A DNA stretch of 64,000 bases, from the NCBI GenBank assembly GCA_964019415.1, contig OZ025868.1, positions 14,111,491-14,175,490 of the forward strand. The letters run 5' to 3'. Made by a program: the position numbers and the translations under genes. Position 1 is the first letter of the stretch. Every line of letters begins with the position of its first letter. The notes under the pieces are model-generated. The model searched no databases. It worked only from the letters and a program-made list of their open reading frames with translations, and was not told where the DNA came from. Source of the DNA: Ianthella basta. Taxonomy: Eukaryota; Porifera; Demospongiae; Verongiida; Ianthellidae. Shown here in pieces: positions 40,794-53,193 of this stretch.

Positions 40794-42751
40794 GTACGTC
40801 TGTTCTTTGTCATTGATAACGGATTATACAGAAAATTAGTCCACTTGTGTACAATTTTACAGATGATGTTGCTCGTTGTTCACACTACACTTGTAGTGTA
40901 TGTAGCCTGTACTCAAGTGGTGGCTGCGGACTCAGGTTGATAGTTAGTACAGGTTCACTTCATACTGCTAGCTATAGCTAATTAACGTCTAAGCCAACAA
41001 ATGCATCAGAATTTGTTCGTGATACTTCATAAAAGTACTTTTTAACTAAGTGTCTCTTCATGACTATGTATTAAATGTTCAAACACTTTAGCTACTGTTT
41101 ATTGGTAATATAAAGTTTACTGTATATGTGTCCTTCCTCAGTCACTCTAGCTCTATCTGGAGACGCTGTACCAACAGATACACCTGGTGAATATGTCGTA
41201 CCAGAGAGTGGCACTGTTACATTCACTTGTAACAGTAGCTCTGCAACTCCAATATGGAAAGTGGACTTGAAAGCATTAGGTAGCACTGCAGACTTCAGTA
41301 ACACTAAGACACTAGTGTCAGATCTACAAAGTGTGAGCTCATCAGATAATGGTTCTTTTCCTAACCCAACAAGCTTCACTGTTCACAACATTCCAACAAA
41401 GAGCAATGGATCATATGTGGAATGTTCTGCCCAAGGCCGTGTCAATTCCACTGCAATAATCTTTGTAGAAGGTGAGAACTTGTATCTATTTATTGTATGC
41501 TTGCAAAAGGCTGTTTTGTGGCAACATAACACTCTTTGCTGCCATGGCAACATGTCTGTATAATTCAGAATGTACATATACGAATGTGCGAAGCCACTAA
41601 TACATGGCACAAGACTTGTATCTTCAGCTCATGAAATCAAAGAGAACCTGAATGTATAGTGTGCATGCAGGATTCATTAGTAGGAGCAGGATATGCAGGA
41701 TGCATTAATTAATATAATTATCTGAATTGCATGATGGCATTGTCATAATAATTTATGTTCTGGGTATTGTACAATATTATAACTATGGAGCTGGGGGAAT
41801 CACAAATTCACAAATACAGCTGGGGGAATCCCTTCACAAAAGCTGCGCACGTCAATTGCAAATTTTGTATACTAGCGCTGGATGCTATTCATATCAGATT
41901 TGTTAGGCACAGAACAATGTAATATTGTCAATAATTGATCCTATAAGTGGTGCTATTTTGTCTTCTTTGTAGGCTCCCCAAATTGTCCCATTATTCAGAA
42001 TATATTCAGTAGGGTGGATTCGTTGGCTGTTTCAGTGAAGCAATCACATAAGACATGGTTAACTGTGTGTTACAATGTTGAGGTTACTTCGACTAACATG
42101 TCAATAGTCACAATGCACAATTCAACAATAACAAGTGATGGTTCAGTTGTAGTGGAGTCACTTCAACCTGGCACACTCTATAACATATCAGTCACTCCTT
42201 GCAACATGGCTGGATGCAATGAGTGAAATACATTTAGTGCAAACAGCTGCAGTACCTACAGGAGGTGGTGAGTATGGCATGCAAGAATACAAAATAATAT
42301 CTAGCTGTAATGATAATCCATATAAATTGTATAATAATACACTGTATATATAGATGGATAATACATATAGTGTGATATAGTGCATACCTATACCCATGAC
42401 AATGAGAACACCTCAATTATCCTTCACCTGCATGTATCTGTTATTGTTAGCGCTAGGTCCTGGAAGTGGTGCTGTTGGGGATCCACTTCTCACTATTGGA
42501 CTACCCATTATTGCTGTGGCAGTACTGGCAATACTCACTGTGCTAGTAACAACAATACTGTTGGCACTTTTCTACAGGTTAGCTTTCATTATAATTATTG
42601 CTATTGTACGCATGTTGTGCTTGGGTACTTTTATATACTAATAATTTGTTCTCCCATTCACGAGTAATTGTGAATACCAATTCACATTCACTTTCAGGAG
42701 GAGATCGAGAGCCAAACAGAAGAAGGTGAGTAGCCTGATTGCATAGCCACC

Positions 42752-42754
<3 letters not shown>

Positions 42755-42794
<40 letters not shown>
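42755..42794. repeat. (TG)n microsatellite ahead of the copy 7 first tyrosine exon
   Basis: A 40-bp pure TG run, about 250 bp upstream of exon 43048-43149. Much shorter than in copies 2 and 5. Confidence 0.95.
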
Positions 42795-42796
<2 letters not shown>

Positions 42797-43633
42797 AAGT
42801 GCATGTCATTGAATTGTTGTTACTAAAAGTAATTTTGGTAATAGCAATTACTGTGCAAGCAGCTTAATGGAAATATGCATTATGTTGTTTCAAGATGGAG
42901 CAGCAACCCTATGCATGATGTATAATACTAGTTTAGTTCCGTGAAGTGCTCTCAAATTGTAGACAAATATTAAATATGCCACCTTGATGATTATGCTATA
43001 TATATATATATAATAGCTTTTTTTACTATTGATACATTTGTGCATAGAATGGAAGCAGAGAGCAACACTATGAAGACAATGTGGCAGTTGACTCAGCCTA
43101 TGATGATATACTGGCCATGTCTGCTACTCTTTGTGACCCTGCTCCTGCTGTAAGTCAGCTTCCAGATCACTTTGTAATATCACTGAGGGATATAAATTGA
43201 TACACAGTGCTCCATCTATCACTGGATGTAAGGAGAAGTAGTGCATGATACTGTGTATGTCACACAATTATCACATTCACATATTCACAGTCCTCTAGTG
43301 AAGGACAGGGTTGAAATGTTGACAGATGAGAATTGACACACAATTGTGGTTCTATGCATAAAAAATTATATATGCATCAATGTTCATTTGTGTAATGAGC
43401 AAAACAGTAATAGTGAGCTACTCCTGCTGTGCAACACTATGTGATTTATTGAAGTTGAGCCAGCAAATTATTCCGGGCGTAAGCAAGACAGCATAAAGAT
43501 TATATTTATGCTGCCCACTACACCCATTCTTGGATACCTACTGAAGTATCTGAAATATTCAAGTAGCCAGATCTGGTCTAAGCAGCATTTGTACATGTCA
43601 CACTCTAACCAGTGCAATTCTGAAATGCATGTG

Positions 43634-43655
43634 TAGTGTGTGCGTGTGTGTGTAT

Positions 43656-43753
<98 letters not shown>
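43634..43753. repeat. (TG)n microsatellite ahead of the copy 7 second tyrosine exon
   Basis: About 120 bp of TG with a GG interruption. In copy 10 the sequence homologous to its left edge is where the LINE begins. Confidence 0.95.
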
Positions 43754-43754
<1 letters not shown>

Positions 43755-45085
43755 CAGTGCATAATTTGGTGTTACTTAATACTACTATTTAGTATATAGT
43801 CAATACTACCTATAATTACAGAGCTGCATGCAACTGAATGGACTTCACATTGGAGTAGCAGCCGCTTGTTTGGTTTATATTACAAGTTAGGTGAACCTGA
43901 ATGCTCTCAAAATGTAGTTAAGTACACCATATCTAGCTGATCATGCTATTACCTTATGTTGCTGTATCTTTGCATAGAATGCAGACAATGTGGCAGTCAA
44001 ATCAGCCTATGATGATATACTGGCTATGTCTGCTACTCTTCGTGATCCTGCTCCTGCTGTAAGTCAGCTTCTAGTATCACTTTGTAATATCACTGAGGGA
44101 TATGAAGTGATGCACAGTGCTCCATCTATCACTGCATGGATGTGAGAAAGAGAATCTGTGTAGGCCTAATTATGCTACAAAACATGGACATGCACAGTCC
44201 TCTAGTACAAGGCTTAGCTTAAGATATGACCAAAATGCTAACAAATTCCATGGAGATGACACAGTCAACATTTTAAGTATGAGCATGTGCAGCCACTTCT
44301 TGGATGAGCAAAACTCGTGAGAACTCTTTGCATATTTCTTGTCTATTCCAACTTCATGGATACTGTGAAAAAGCCCTCTTTGCATTTCCTCCATGCATGA
44401 ATAACATAAACCTTTTCCAAGGGTAAAATAAACTGAACAACGGCCAGCTATGCGGTTAAATATCTAAGCAAAAATCATGGATAACATAATATGGGCTTTT
44501 TGCTAGACCTAATGTTGGAGGCGAGTTCGACTCATGAACTGACATGTACCAAAATGTCAATAGTAATCTATGCATTATAAATGGCATTTCTTTTCCAGCA
44601 AAACTTGTGATACTTCTGTGCATTTTCATGTCTTTCCAACTTCATGGATATTAGCGTGTACCAAGCTCAGCCTCTTAATCTGCATTTCCCCAGTGAGGAG
44701 TGCTCAACATGAATAATGCTCTTCCAAGAGCAAAAGAAATAATGAGACATGGCCAACTAGTTCATATTCCTAAGCTTAAAATATAAATTAATAGTATAGT
44801 ATAGGTTATTCACTAGACCCAATGTTGGAGGCTAGCTTGACTCATGAGACTGACATGCACTAAGATATCATGAGTAATTTTCGCACTATTACAAATGTCA
44901 TTTCTTTTCTGTTATTTGTGTTGCAGAGTTCAAGTGTGGGTATAGCTAATGCTGATAGACCACCCTCAACAACTGAACCACTAAATGAAGAGCATAGTGG
45001 GGCCGTGACCAGCAGTGATGTTGTAATGGAGGCCAACCCTGCTTATCAGCCACTGGAGATAGCAAATGCACATATCTCGAAATAG

Positions 45086-46390
45086 GGACAATGGAGTCTG
45101 AGTGTTACATTTAGGGATATTGTCAGCAACTCTGAAATGGAAGGATTGGTTATATAACATTTGTGCATTGTTTTTCACGGTACATTCATTCTGGAAACAA
45201 TAACTGTTGCAACTAGCAGCCTGTTGGGTTGCAAAAACTATTTTATGGCTTGAGTTGATAATGTTGTGCAGAAAGACGAGTGAAAAGTACACAAAATGTT
45301 CAGGGGCTCAGAGCAATTGCAATTGCATAGGCTATAGTCTCTATGCAGTCATAACCATGAAATTATAAATAACTAATGACAAATCTTGCACACTGTTCTG
45401 CATGCATATTACAATATTTTATTTGACATGATTGACACAGTGGATGAATTGTGCATTCTGAAATGGACGCCAACTGGTACAGTATTAAATGTTTATGGAA
45501 GTACTTGAAGTGAAGAAGGTTTTCCTAGCACTATGTGAAACTCAGATTTGAGCTCTTCCTTGAAGCTGGAACAAGCACATGAAGGCACATATTAGAGTCA
45601 TTCAATTGATTTAGTCATTAGTATACTTTGAACTTGAAGGAAATCCTCACATGTGCATGTGTGTAGTATGTCTAAGAACTATTGACACTGTAGCGGAGAT
45701 GGTTGTCATGTAAGACGGTTTCTTACATGAAATTACTAAAATTGACTAAATGGAGGAGATGTCGTGATCTGGGTTACATGTGAGTCTACCAGACTGTGTG
45801 GCTAGCTATGCAGTATTAGTAAAATAAATTATTCCAATTCTGCTTTAATTTTTTATGATGCAAACTTTCAGTGTAGCTATAACCAAATGTCAGCAGGAGC
45901 CCATTTAGTTACACTGCTTTGATGCAAGAACAACAGCTGATCCCCATAGGATTATGGAGTCAGTGTCATTAACAACTTTGAGGGTTTGAAAGGTTAATTT
46001 GGTGGAAAGTGTGTATGTGTACACATCTCTGGCATTTGATGTATACCTTGGCTACACCTGGACACCTTTGTGTTCCTGTGCCACATTACCGGGCACTGCT
46101 CACACACTGTTCAATATGACATTTTGATGCAGTGTTATCATGGTAGTCAGTACTTGGCACAAAGCCATCATGCAGAGGCCTATTTTGTGTGGTGGAACGG
46201 TTGAAATATAGCTAACTTGCTATAGTTATAACTACTTTGGTGAGAAGGAGGCTTCAAGGGCTACAAGGTAGCTAGATGGGACAAGATTGAAAGGAAGAAA
46301 GAGTTAGTCTGAGAGGGAGAGTGGGTGGTCCTAAATGACTCCCTTACCACATTGCTCCATTACTTCCAGGCCCAAAGGTGCTAACTAGTG
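45086..46390 (+). repeat. 3' flank of copy 7 and block U ahead of copy 8
   Basis: 45086-45830 matches the 3' flank of copy 5 (32221-33000). 45850-46390 is block U (gcaaactttcagtgtagct to gactcccttaccacattgct). Non-coding. Confidence 0.6.
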
Positions 46391-46399
46391 ATGCATGCA

Positions 46400-46970
46400 C
46401 TTGACATTAATGTGCAGCTATCTGCTCGATGCTTCTCTACTCTGAAATTTTGCATGATATGTACGAGTAATCTGCAATGTAGATATACAATAAGTACTCC
46501 CTTGAATGACACTATACTCTTATGTCCACCCCACCTCTTGCATTTTGCCTTGGCGCACCATGAACGTGGGCGCTTACCTGCAGTACTATAGGTTGTTGTA
46601 ACGAATGCGCCATTGCCCATACGCGTATCTACGCAAACCAAAATGGCAATGGACCACTGGCATGAGAAGGTATTGCGTGTGCCAGGAAGAATACCGGCTC
46701 TTGTTCAGCCACAAACCTAGGCTAGCTTGTAGTAACCACCCTGTCCCTATCATGCAGTGACCACTTGGCGATATCAAGCGCTAGCAATTTCTTACCGCAA
46801 CTTGCAGTAGTTTTAGTCGAAGAGGCTGTTTCGCACAGATCGATATAGCTAGCTGCACAGGTTAGGAAACGGATATCCGAATAAGAAAGGGTCGTTTCCT
46901 GCTGAAAGAGACGAAGTCAAAGCGATTGGATTCTTTGCGTGAGCACGTAGTTGATGTCTAGAGGTTACAG
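46400..46970 (+). promoter_or_regulatory. Receptor copy 8 promoter and 5' leader exon
   Basis: Shared block with AAAATGGCA near 46640. The CACGTG position is changed to cacttg. The leader exon ends ttacag|gtacgt at 46970. Confidence 0.55.
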
Positions 46971-47053
46971 GTACGTATCCAGCTACTGTGAAACTGCGTT
47001 CTTGGTGACGGCTAAGACGGCGGATTTGTCCACTAATGTGTACACTTCTACAG

Positions 47054-49241
47054 ATGATGTTGCTCGTTGTTCACACTACACTTGTAGTGTATGTAGCCTG
47101 TACTCAAGTGGTGGCTGTGGACTCAGGTTGGTAGTTTAGCATAGGCTCTCTTATAACTAGCTAGTTAGTTGACATCTAAGTCTACAAGAGCATCGGGATT
47201 TGTACTTGATACTTTATAATAACGCCTTTCAACTTTATAAGTGTCTCTTGATATGTTTCAGTATAATTGTTCACAATAGCTACTGTTTATTGATAATATG
47301 AAGTTCACTGTATGTTTGTCCATACTCAGTCACTCTAGGTCTATCAGGAGATGTTGTACCAACAGATATACTTGGTGAATATGTCATACCAGAGAGAGGC
47401 AATGTTACATTCACAGTAGTAGCTCTGCAACTCCAATATGGAAAGTGGACTTGAAAGCATTAGGTAGCACTACAGATTTCAGTAACACTAAGACACTATT
47501 ATCTCAGCTACAAAATGTGAGCTCATCAGATATTGGCTCATTTCCCAACCCAACGAGCTTCACTGTTCATAACATTCCAAAAAAGAGCAATGGATCATAT
47601 GTGGAATGTTCTGCCAAAGGTCGTGTCAATTCCATTGCAATAATCTTTGTAGAAGGTGAGAACTTGCAGCCTTAATTGTTGTGTGCTTGCAATGGCTGTT
47701 TTGTGACAGCATAATACTCTCTAATTTTCTGCCACAGTAATGTCTCTGCCAGAGACATTGCCATATAATTCAGAATGTATCTATGCAATTGTGAGAAGCT
47801 GCTGATACATCACACAAGAGCTTCATGCATGTGTCTTCAGCTCATGAAATTCAAGAGAGCAAGAATGAATATAATTTATGTAATCCATGGATGCAGGATT
47901 CATGTTGTAATCTAATTTAACTTAACAATTTCATGGTGGTAATACAGTATGTTCTGAGTATTATTGCATAGGGTATAGTAGAGCTGGGGAATCACAAATT
48001 CAGGCTGCACACATCAATTGCAATTATTGTATACTAGTGCTAGATGCATGCTGTTTTCTCATCTCTGCATGTAGACTCCCCAAATTGTCCCATTATTCAG
48101 AATATATTCACTAGGGTGGATTCGTTGGCTGTTTCAGTGCAGCAATCACACAAGACATGGTTAACTGTGTGTTACAATGTTGAGGTTACTTTGACTAACA
48201 TGTCAATAGTCACGACGCACAATTCAACAATAACGAGTGATGGATTTCTTGAAGTACAGTCACTTCAACCTGGCACAGTCTACAATATCTCAGTCACTCC
48301 ATGTAACACAGCAGGATGCAACACGTCATGTGACATGTATTCAGTGCAAACAGCTGCAGTACCTACAGGAGGTGGTGAGTATGGCATGCAAAGTCACAGA
48401 TCTTTGATGGCAATTCTAAGTATAGCGTGATATAGTACATACTTACCCGTGACAAACACCTCAGATAGCATTCACCTACATGTATCTGTTATTGTTAGTG
48501 CTAGATCCTGGAGGTGGTGCTGTTGGGGATCCATTTCTCACTGTTGGACTACCCATTATTGCTGTGGCAGTATTGGCAATACCCACTGTGCTAGTATCAA
48601 TAATATTAATGACATATTTCTACAGAAGGTTAGTTTTATTCATTAAAATTATTGCAGTTGTATACATGTTGTGCTTGGCGTACTTTGATACTCATAGCTT
48701 GTCCTCTTCTCACTTACTTTCAGGAGGAGAGCGAGAGACAAACAGAAGAAGGTGAGTAGCCTGGATTTGTATTCCATGAAATGGCTGCTGTATAATAGAC
48801 TACATTATAGTGCATTGTGGAATTAAATACACTATCAATAATTCCTCAGATAGAGCATGTGATAATTATACCATATCTTCCATAAGTGACCTTAATTAGT
48901 TGGTAATTAAGGAGTAATGTCATTGGCAATCATGCAAAGTAGCTTTCTGACATTGGTCTGCATATATACAGGGTGGAACAGAGCGAGGATGCATTGAAGA
49001 CAAGACTATGAATAAGACAGAATATGCTGAAATTGTTCCTAACACAACATCAGCCAAAGGGAACTCATTGCAAGGGCCAGCTCAGAATGCAGCTTACACC
49101 CGTGCACCTGGAGCTAGCCCAATGGAATACTCAACAGTGCAGGATGCCGTTTTGAATTCTCGACAGCAAAGTGCAAGACAGCCACTTATCTACCAATATC
49201 GCCTCCTCCTCTGCCGCCCTGCACACCAGAGGATGCTATGA
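47054..49241 (+). pseudogene. Receptor copy 8: ITSM-tailed receptor with Ig frameshift
   Basis: Exons: 47054-47126, 47330-47655 (Ig), 48075-48374 (FN3-like), 48499-48628 (membrane), 48724-48751, 48972-49241. The Ig exon lacks four bases near 47415-47420, which removes the first canonical Ig cysteine codon and shifts the frame into a TGA. The tail exon keeps TEYAEI (ITSM) and MEYSTV. A missing base near 49171 then shifts it past the TYLPI, proline-rich and GYATV segments, with a stop at 49241. The splice sites of the juxtamembrane and tail exons are the standard ones, unlike copy 6. Confidence 0.8.
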
Positions 49242-49339
49242 AGCATATGAATGGTGACAATGTCCAAGATGCTGGTTATGCCACTGTTCTACACAGTCAA
49301 GGTTCAAAGAGAATGACTAAGGGTCGCAGCACACAACAA

Positions 49340-51185
49340 AATACTAGTCAGTAATGTGTAAATAGCATAGACTCACTTGACAACCGAGTAAATGTGTGAT
49401 CAACTCACTAGGCTGCTTGTAACAGCATAACACTATTGCTATGTTATGAGCTTCTGATACAGTGGCATGGATGTACCTAATTATAAAGTGCTCACGTGTG
49501 GCCATTTTTGTATAAAATACACAACTCAGCGCCCCTTATATAGTGATGACTCTTTGCAATGTAAACCAGGCCGCTTCATGTTTCACTTTCAAGGTTCAAA
49601 GAGAATCACTAAGGTTCTCTGTAACTTGCAATGTGTACCGCTTCAAGTTTCACTATACAAGGCACATTTACCCACTTGTACATCACAGTGCCTCCAATGG
49701 CCATTCACTATTGCATGACACTCTATTCAGCAATACACTGGCAACATCTCTATAGCTAAAGGTAGTGTACCGTGTGGTACAAAGTGTTATACAGGAAATG
49801 TGCTCATGTTCATAACCTGTTGACGTATATTGTACAACAACTCTTCATGTTTACTACCTGACAGTGACAAGCTTACACAATGTTTTGCACTATATGTATT
49901 ATGTATTTATCACTGGTTGGGTGTTGCATGATCTCTCTATCTGCCATACTCCATGTATCTTATCGGTCGTTTTCAATCCAAGCTACAGACCATGCATAGT
50001 ACTTGTATCGTGACCATACACAAGTCTACACACTTACAGAGTATGATATTATAGCTATTCTTTGTACTAACATTCTAACAGGAAACAAGTACGAGATGTA
50101 CAGGTTTTTATAGCTACAAATGACCCGAACATTGGACAGCTGCTGGATCATCTTTACCTATTACAGATATAAGCACCTCCTCCCATCAGCTAGGAAGACT
50201 GAACTATGACTTAAGTATTTGTGTGTACACCTGCTCATATTGAATGGTTTACAAGTCAATTCATAACATTATGCAGGTTTGTCAAAAGCTATTATTATGT
50301 ACAGCCTTGTGAAATATACTTGATTCGAAGAGTTCTGCAATTCTGCCATCTTATCTGTCAATGCGGCACTCTTCTGTCACAGTGTTACATTATGCACAGG
50401 TGTGAGTAGTGAAATTTACTGTTACATTTGTAATACTGTGTGTGTACATGTGTATCATAGAGGGACTGGTGAAGGTCGTGTGAACAGTTCTTCTTATATA
50501 CTTTTCATTTGGAGTATGACAACACACAGATCAGGACACACTCTTTGGATAGATTTGGGACAGACAGGTGAAGTTACATAGTGCGAACATGCACAACCAT
50601 GCCCAGGCCCTTTTGGACCTACAGTAACTAGTAATGCCTGGTATATGTATGTGAGCTAACACAGTGACAATTGTGAGTGCTGGATTGCATTACGTATACC
50701 GTAACTGACATGTCCAATAGATCGAGGCCATGGGAAGTCTACTGCCTTTCTCAGATGTGAGTGACAAAGTTAATACTAGAATGAAATTCCATAATTATCT
50801 GAATTGGTATTCCTTTCTGAATACCCATTCATCTATGCACCCCAATTCAGTCATAGCAATATATCACCAACCTCGTGACCAGATTGAGTTGAATGGGACA
50901 CTGAGACTGCAAAAACGGGAAAGTGCACACAGCCAGTTTGTCATGCTTTAGCTCTGCTGTTCGCATGCCTCTTATATTATGTCCAGCGTGTTTCCTTACA
51001 TGCTGATTGGCTTTCCTATCTATGAGAGCTTAATGACACAACATGTCTACCATTTTTGCTTTGGCATTACGCACAGTATTAGTATGTAATACCCAAACGC
51101 CCATGTGAAATGTCAACAGCTGCAAGTTACATCATAACTATCTTCGTTCAGTGTCTTGAGTAAATTGAGACCATGCATTTAATTA
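49340..51185 (+). repeat. 3'-flank module D downstream of copy 8
   Basis: Same landmark order as after copies 1 and 6, including a KQVQDVQ-like relic at about 50090 and the acacagatcagga segment. It runs to tgagaccatgcatttaattag, where inserted sequence begins. Confidence 0.6.
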
Positions 51186-51334
51186 GTGTGGGCATTTGGA
51201 TATACAATTACATAGTCAAAATGGTGACCATGCCACTCATAGATAGGAAAATTGTAGTGCACGAACCAGAGGGACCAGGAAAAGATTTCTCGCACTGTAA
51301 TGCACCATTTTTGGCTGGCTGCATTCCTTTGTAG

Positions 51335-51550
51335 GTTAGAAGGCGGCGTGAGTTAGTGCGGAAGACAGAGCTTGCCATGACTCCTGCCGTGTTGCTGGGC
51401 CAAGCGGGACAGACGCAATTCTCAAATTACGTAATTAAACCGGATGAAACTGGAGTGACTGGTGCCATTGTTAGCAGCTGCATACAGCTTCCGGAGGCTC
51501 CTTCTTCCATTGTTTTGCTCCACAGTGGAATTCTTCGCCTTGCTCTATGA
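51335..51550 (+). other. Unrecognised exon-like open frame
   Basis: After ttgtag at 51334 an open frame begins VRRRRELVRKTELAMTP and runs about 71 codons to TGA at 51550. Coding-like codon use, and an acceptor-like start, but no homologue I recognise and no second exon nearby. It could be a piece of another gene or of a mobile element carried in with the insertion. Confidence 0.3.
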
Positions 51551-51715
51551 CTTAGCATGGCAATTGGCTTGTGGAACGAATTATTTACACTGCCAATACA
51601 ATTTCTCAAATGCAAATTGCAGCTAATTCTATCAGGAGTTACACAAGGAATTTGCTAGCTATATTGTTCATCTTAGCTCATGCTCCATAAAAAGTGCGGA
51701 AACTACCATTATAAT

Positions 51716-51948
51716 AATTTTCTACATGATTTTGTAAGGTTGTAGGGATGGCATAAAAGGGACAGAAAAAGTAAAGGCTATTTCACAGTGGAGCATTAAC
51801 CATTGTCCCTACATTCAAGGGTGTAGGACTATACTGTGCGACGTTCTTGCATGTAGGGACCATGGTTAATGCTCCACTGTGTAATAGCCTTTGCTTTGTC
51901 TGTCCTTTTTATGCCATCCCTACATCCTTACAATTTTTGTAGAAAATT
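51716..51948. mobile_element. MITE with about 95-bp terminal inverted repeats
   Basis: Left arm from aattttctaca (51716), right arm to tgtagaaaatt (51948). Long internal matches include cagtggagcattaacca against tggttaatgctccactg. The loop is about 35 bp. No coding capacity. The arms are very similar, so the insertion is fairly young. Confidence 0.85.
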
Positions 51949-52509
51949 TTGTTATATCTAGTTACAGCATACAAACAATCACTGCCATCCGCTGCATGTC
52001 TAATATACAGCAACTGAACGCAACTTCTGTACAAAATTAATTCACCATTAAGGCCATTCACTAATGCATGACACTCTTTTCAGCAATATATGCGCAGCAA
52101 TTACTAGCTCTATAGCTAAAGGTAGTCCCTTCCTTATGTATGTAAATGACATAACCCCTTTCTGGTGGCGTGGTCAAGAGTTGGAGGTTTGCGCAGGTTG
52201 GGGGTATACACGTAGCATATATAAGAACACGGTGATTTGTTCCAACAATTTACTCCAGTTAAATCAGGACAGTGTACGTGTGTGGTACAAAGGGTTATAC
52301 TAGAAATGTGCTCATGTGTAGCTATAACCTGTTGACGTATATACTACAACGACTTTTCATGCTTTACTACCCAGCAGTGGCAGTCTGTGATGGTCTTAGA
52401 GGGAGAGTGAGTGAGTGGGTGGACCTGCAGGACTCCCTTACTGCATTGCTCTTTACATTTTTAAATTCAAAGGTGCTAGCTAGCTATTCATGTATGATAT
52501 ATTAAAGAC

Positions 52510-53122
52510 ACTAGCTAAATGTGCAGCTATATATCTGGAATGCTGCTTGATGAGTCTCTGCTCTGTTTTAGTTCAAGATTTTATCAGTTGCATCAACAAT
52601 CCGTGTAGATTACTAGATCTACGATAAGTACTCCCTTGAATATCACTTCACTCTTGTGCCCACTCCACCATATGCAATCGGTCTTGGCGCACCATGCACG
52701 TGGGCGCTAACCTGTGATTGGTAAGAACCCTGGGCTGTTGCAATGAACAGCCCAATCCATACGCGTCTACGCAACCCAAAATGGCAATGGACCGTTGGCG
52801 AGGGAAGGTATTGCGCCAGGAGGAATTCCTGCTTTTGTTCAGCCGCTACCCTAGACTATCTTGTAGTAACCACCCTGTGCCTATCAGTAGCCACGTAGCT
52901 ATATCAAGCGCTAGCCATTTCTTACCGCAACTTGCAATTGCAGTAGCTTCAGTCGAAGACGCTGTTTCGCATGGCTAGCTAGCTATACATGTTGAGGTAG
53001 CGGATATCCGAATGCGAATGGAAGTAATGGATCGCAATATCAGTCCCTTCCGGAGGAGACGAAGTCATATCAATCATCAATTTTCTCCTCGGTTTCTTTA
53101 CATAAGAGCCTGAGAGGCTACG
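52510..53122 (+). promoter_or_regulatory. Receptor copy 9 promoter and 5' leader exon
   Basis: Shared block with AAAATGGCA near 52778. The CACGTG position reads cacgta. The leader donor is one base shorter than usual (ctacg|gtacgt, 53122). Confidence 0.55.
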
Positions 53123-53193
53123 GTACGTCTGTTCTTTGTCGTTGACGCTGGATTATACAGAAAATTTGTCCACTTATGCGTACACTTTTACAG

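Larger units (their letters stand above)
37840..43640 (+). repeat. Segmental duplication, copy I
   Basis: Matches 56262-62022 nearly throughout: the receptor fragment, intergenic DNA, promoter block, and receptor exons to the second TG tract. The offset is about 18.26-18.42 kb, drifting with small indels. It includes a segment at 39330-39790 without a gene. The right end coincides with the LINE insertion point in the other copy. Confidence 0.85.
40863..45085 (+). pseudogene. Receptor copy 7: frame broken at the end of the FN3-like exon
   Basis: Exons: 40863-40935, 41142-41471 (Ig), 41973-42267 (FN3-like), 42451-42577 (membrane), 42698-42725, 43048-43149, 43978-44058, 44927-45085. The FN3-like exon lacks five bases (gagtgaaat where copy 10 has a further tcatg), which creates an immediate TGA at 42223-42225. 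The product would be a signal peptide, a full Ig domain and most of the FN3 domain with no membrane anchor. All downstream exons remain open: the first tyrosine exon reads HYEDNVAVDSAYDDIL, so the leading YxxI is lost (I to N), then SAYDDIL with optional YEVM, then NPAY. Either a young pseudogene or a secreted decoy. Confidence 0.78.
51186..51995. other. Insertion of unrelated sequence between copies 8 and 9
   Basis: This stretch is not found in the other intergenic regions. Homology resumes near 52005 at acagcaactgaacgcaact (also at 39788 and 58050). It contains an unassigned frame and a MITE, listed separately. Confidence 0.55.
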
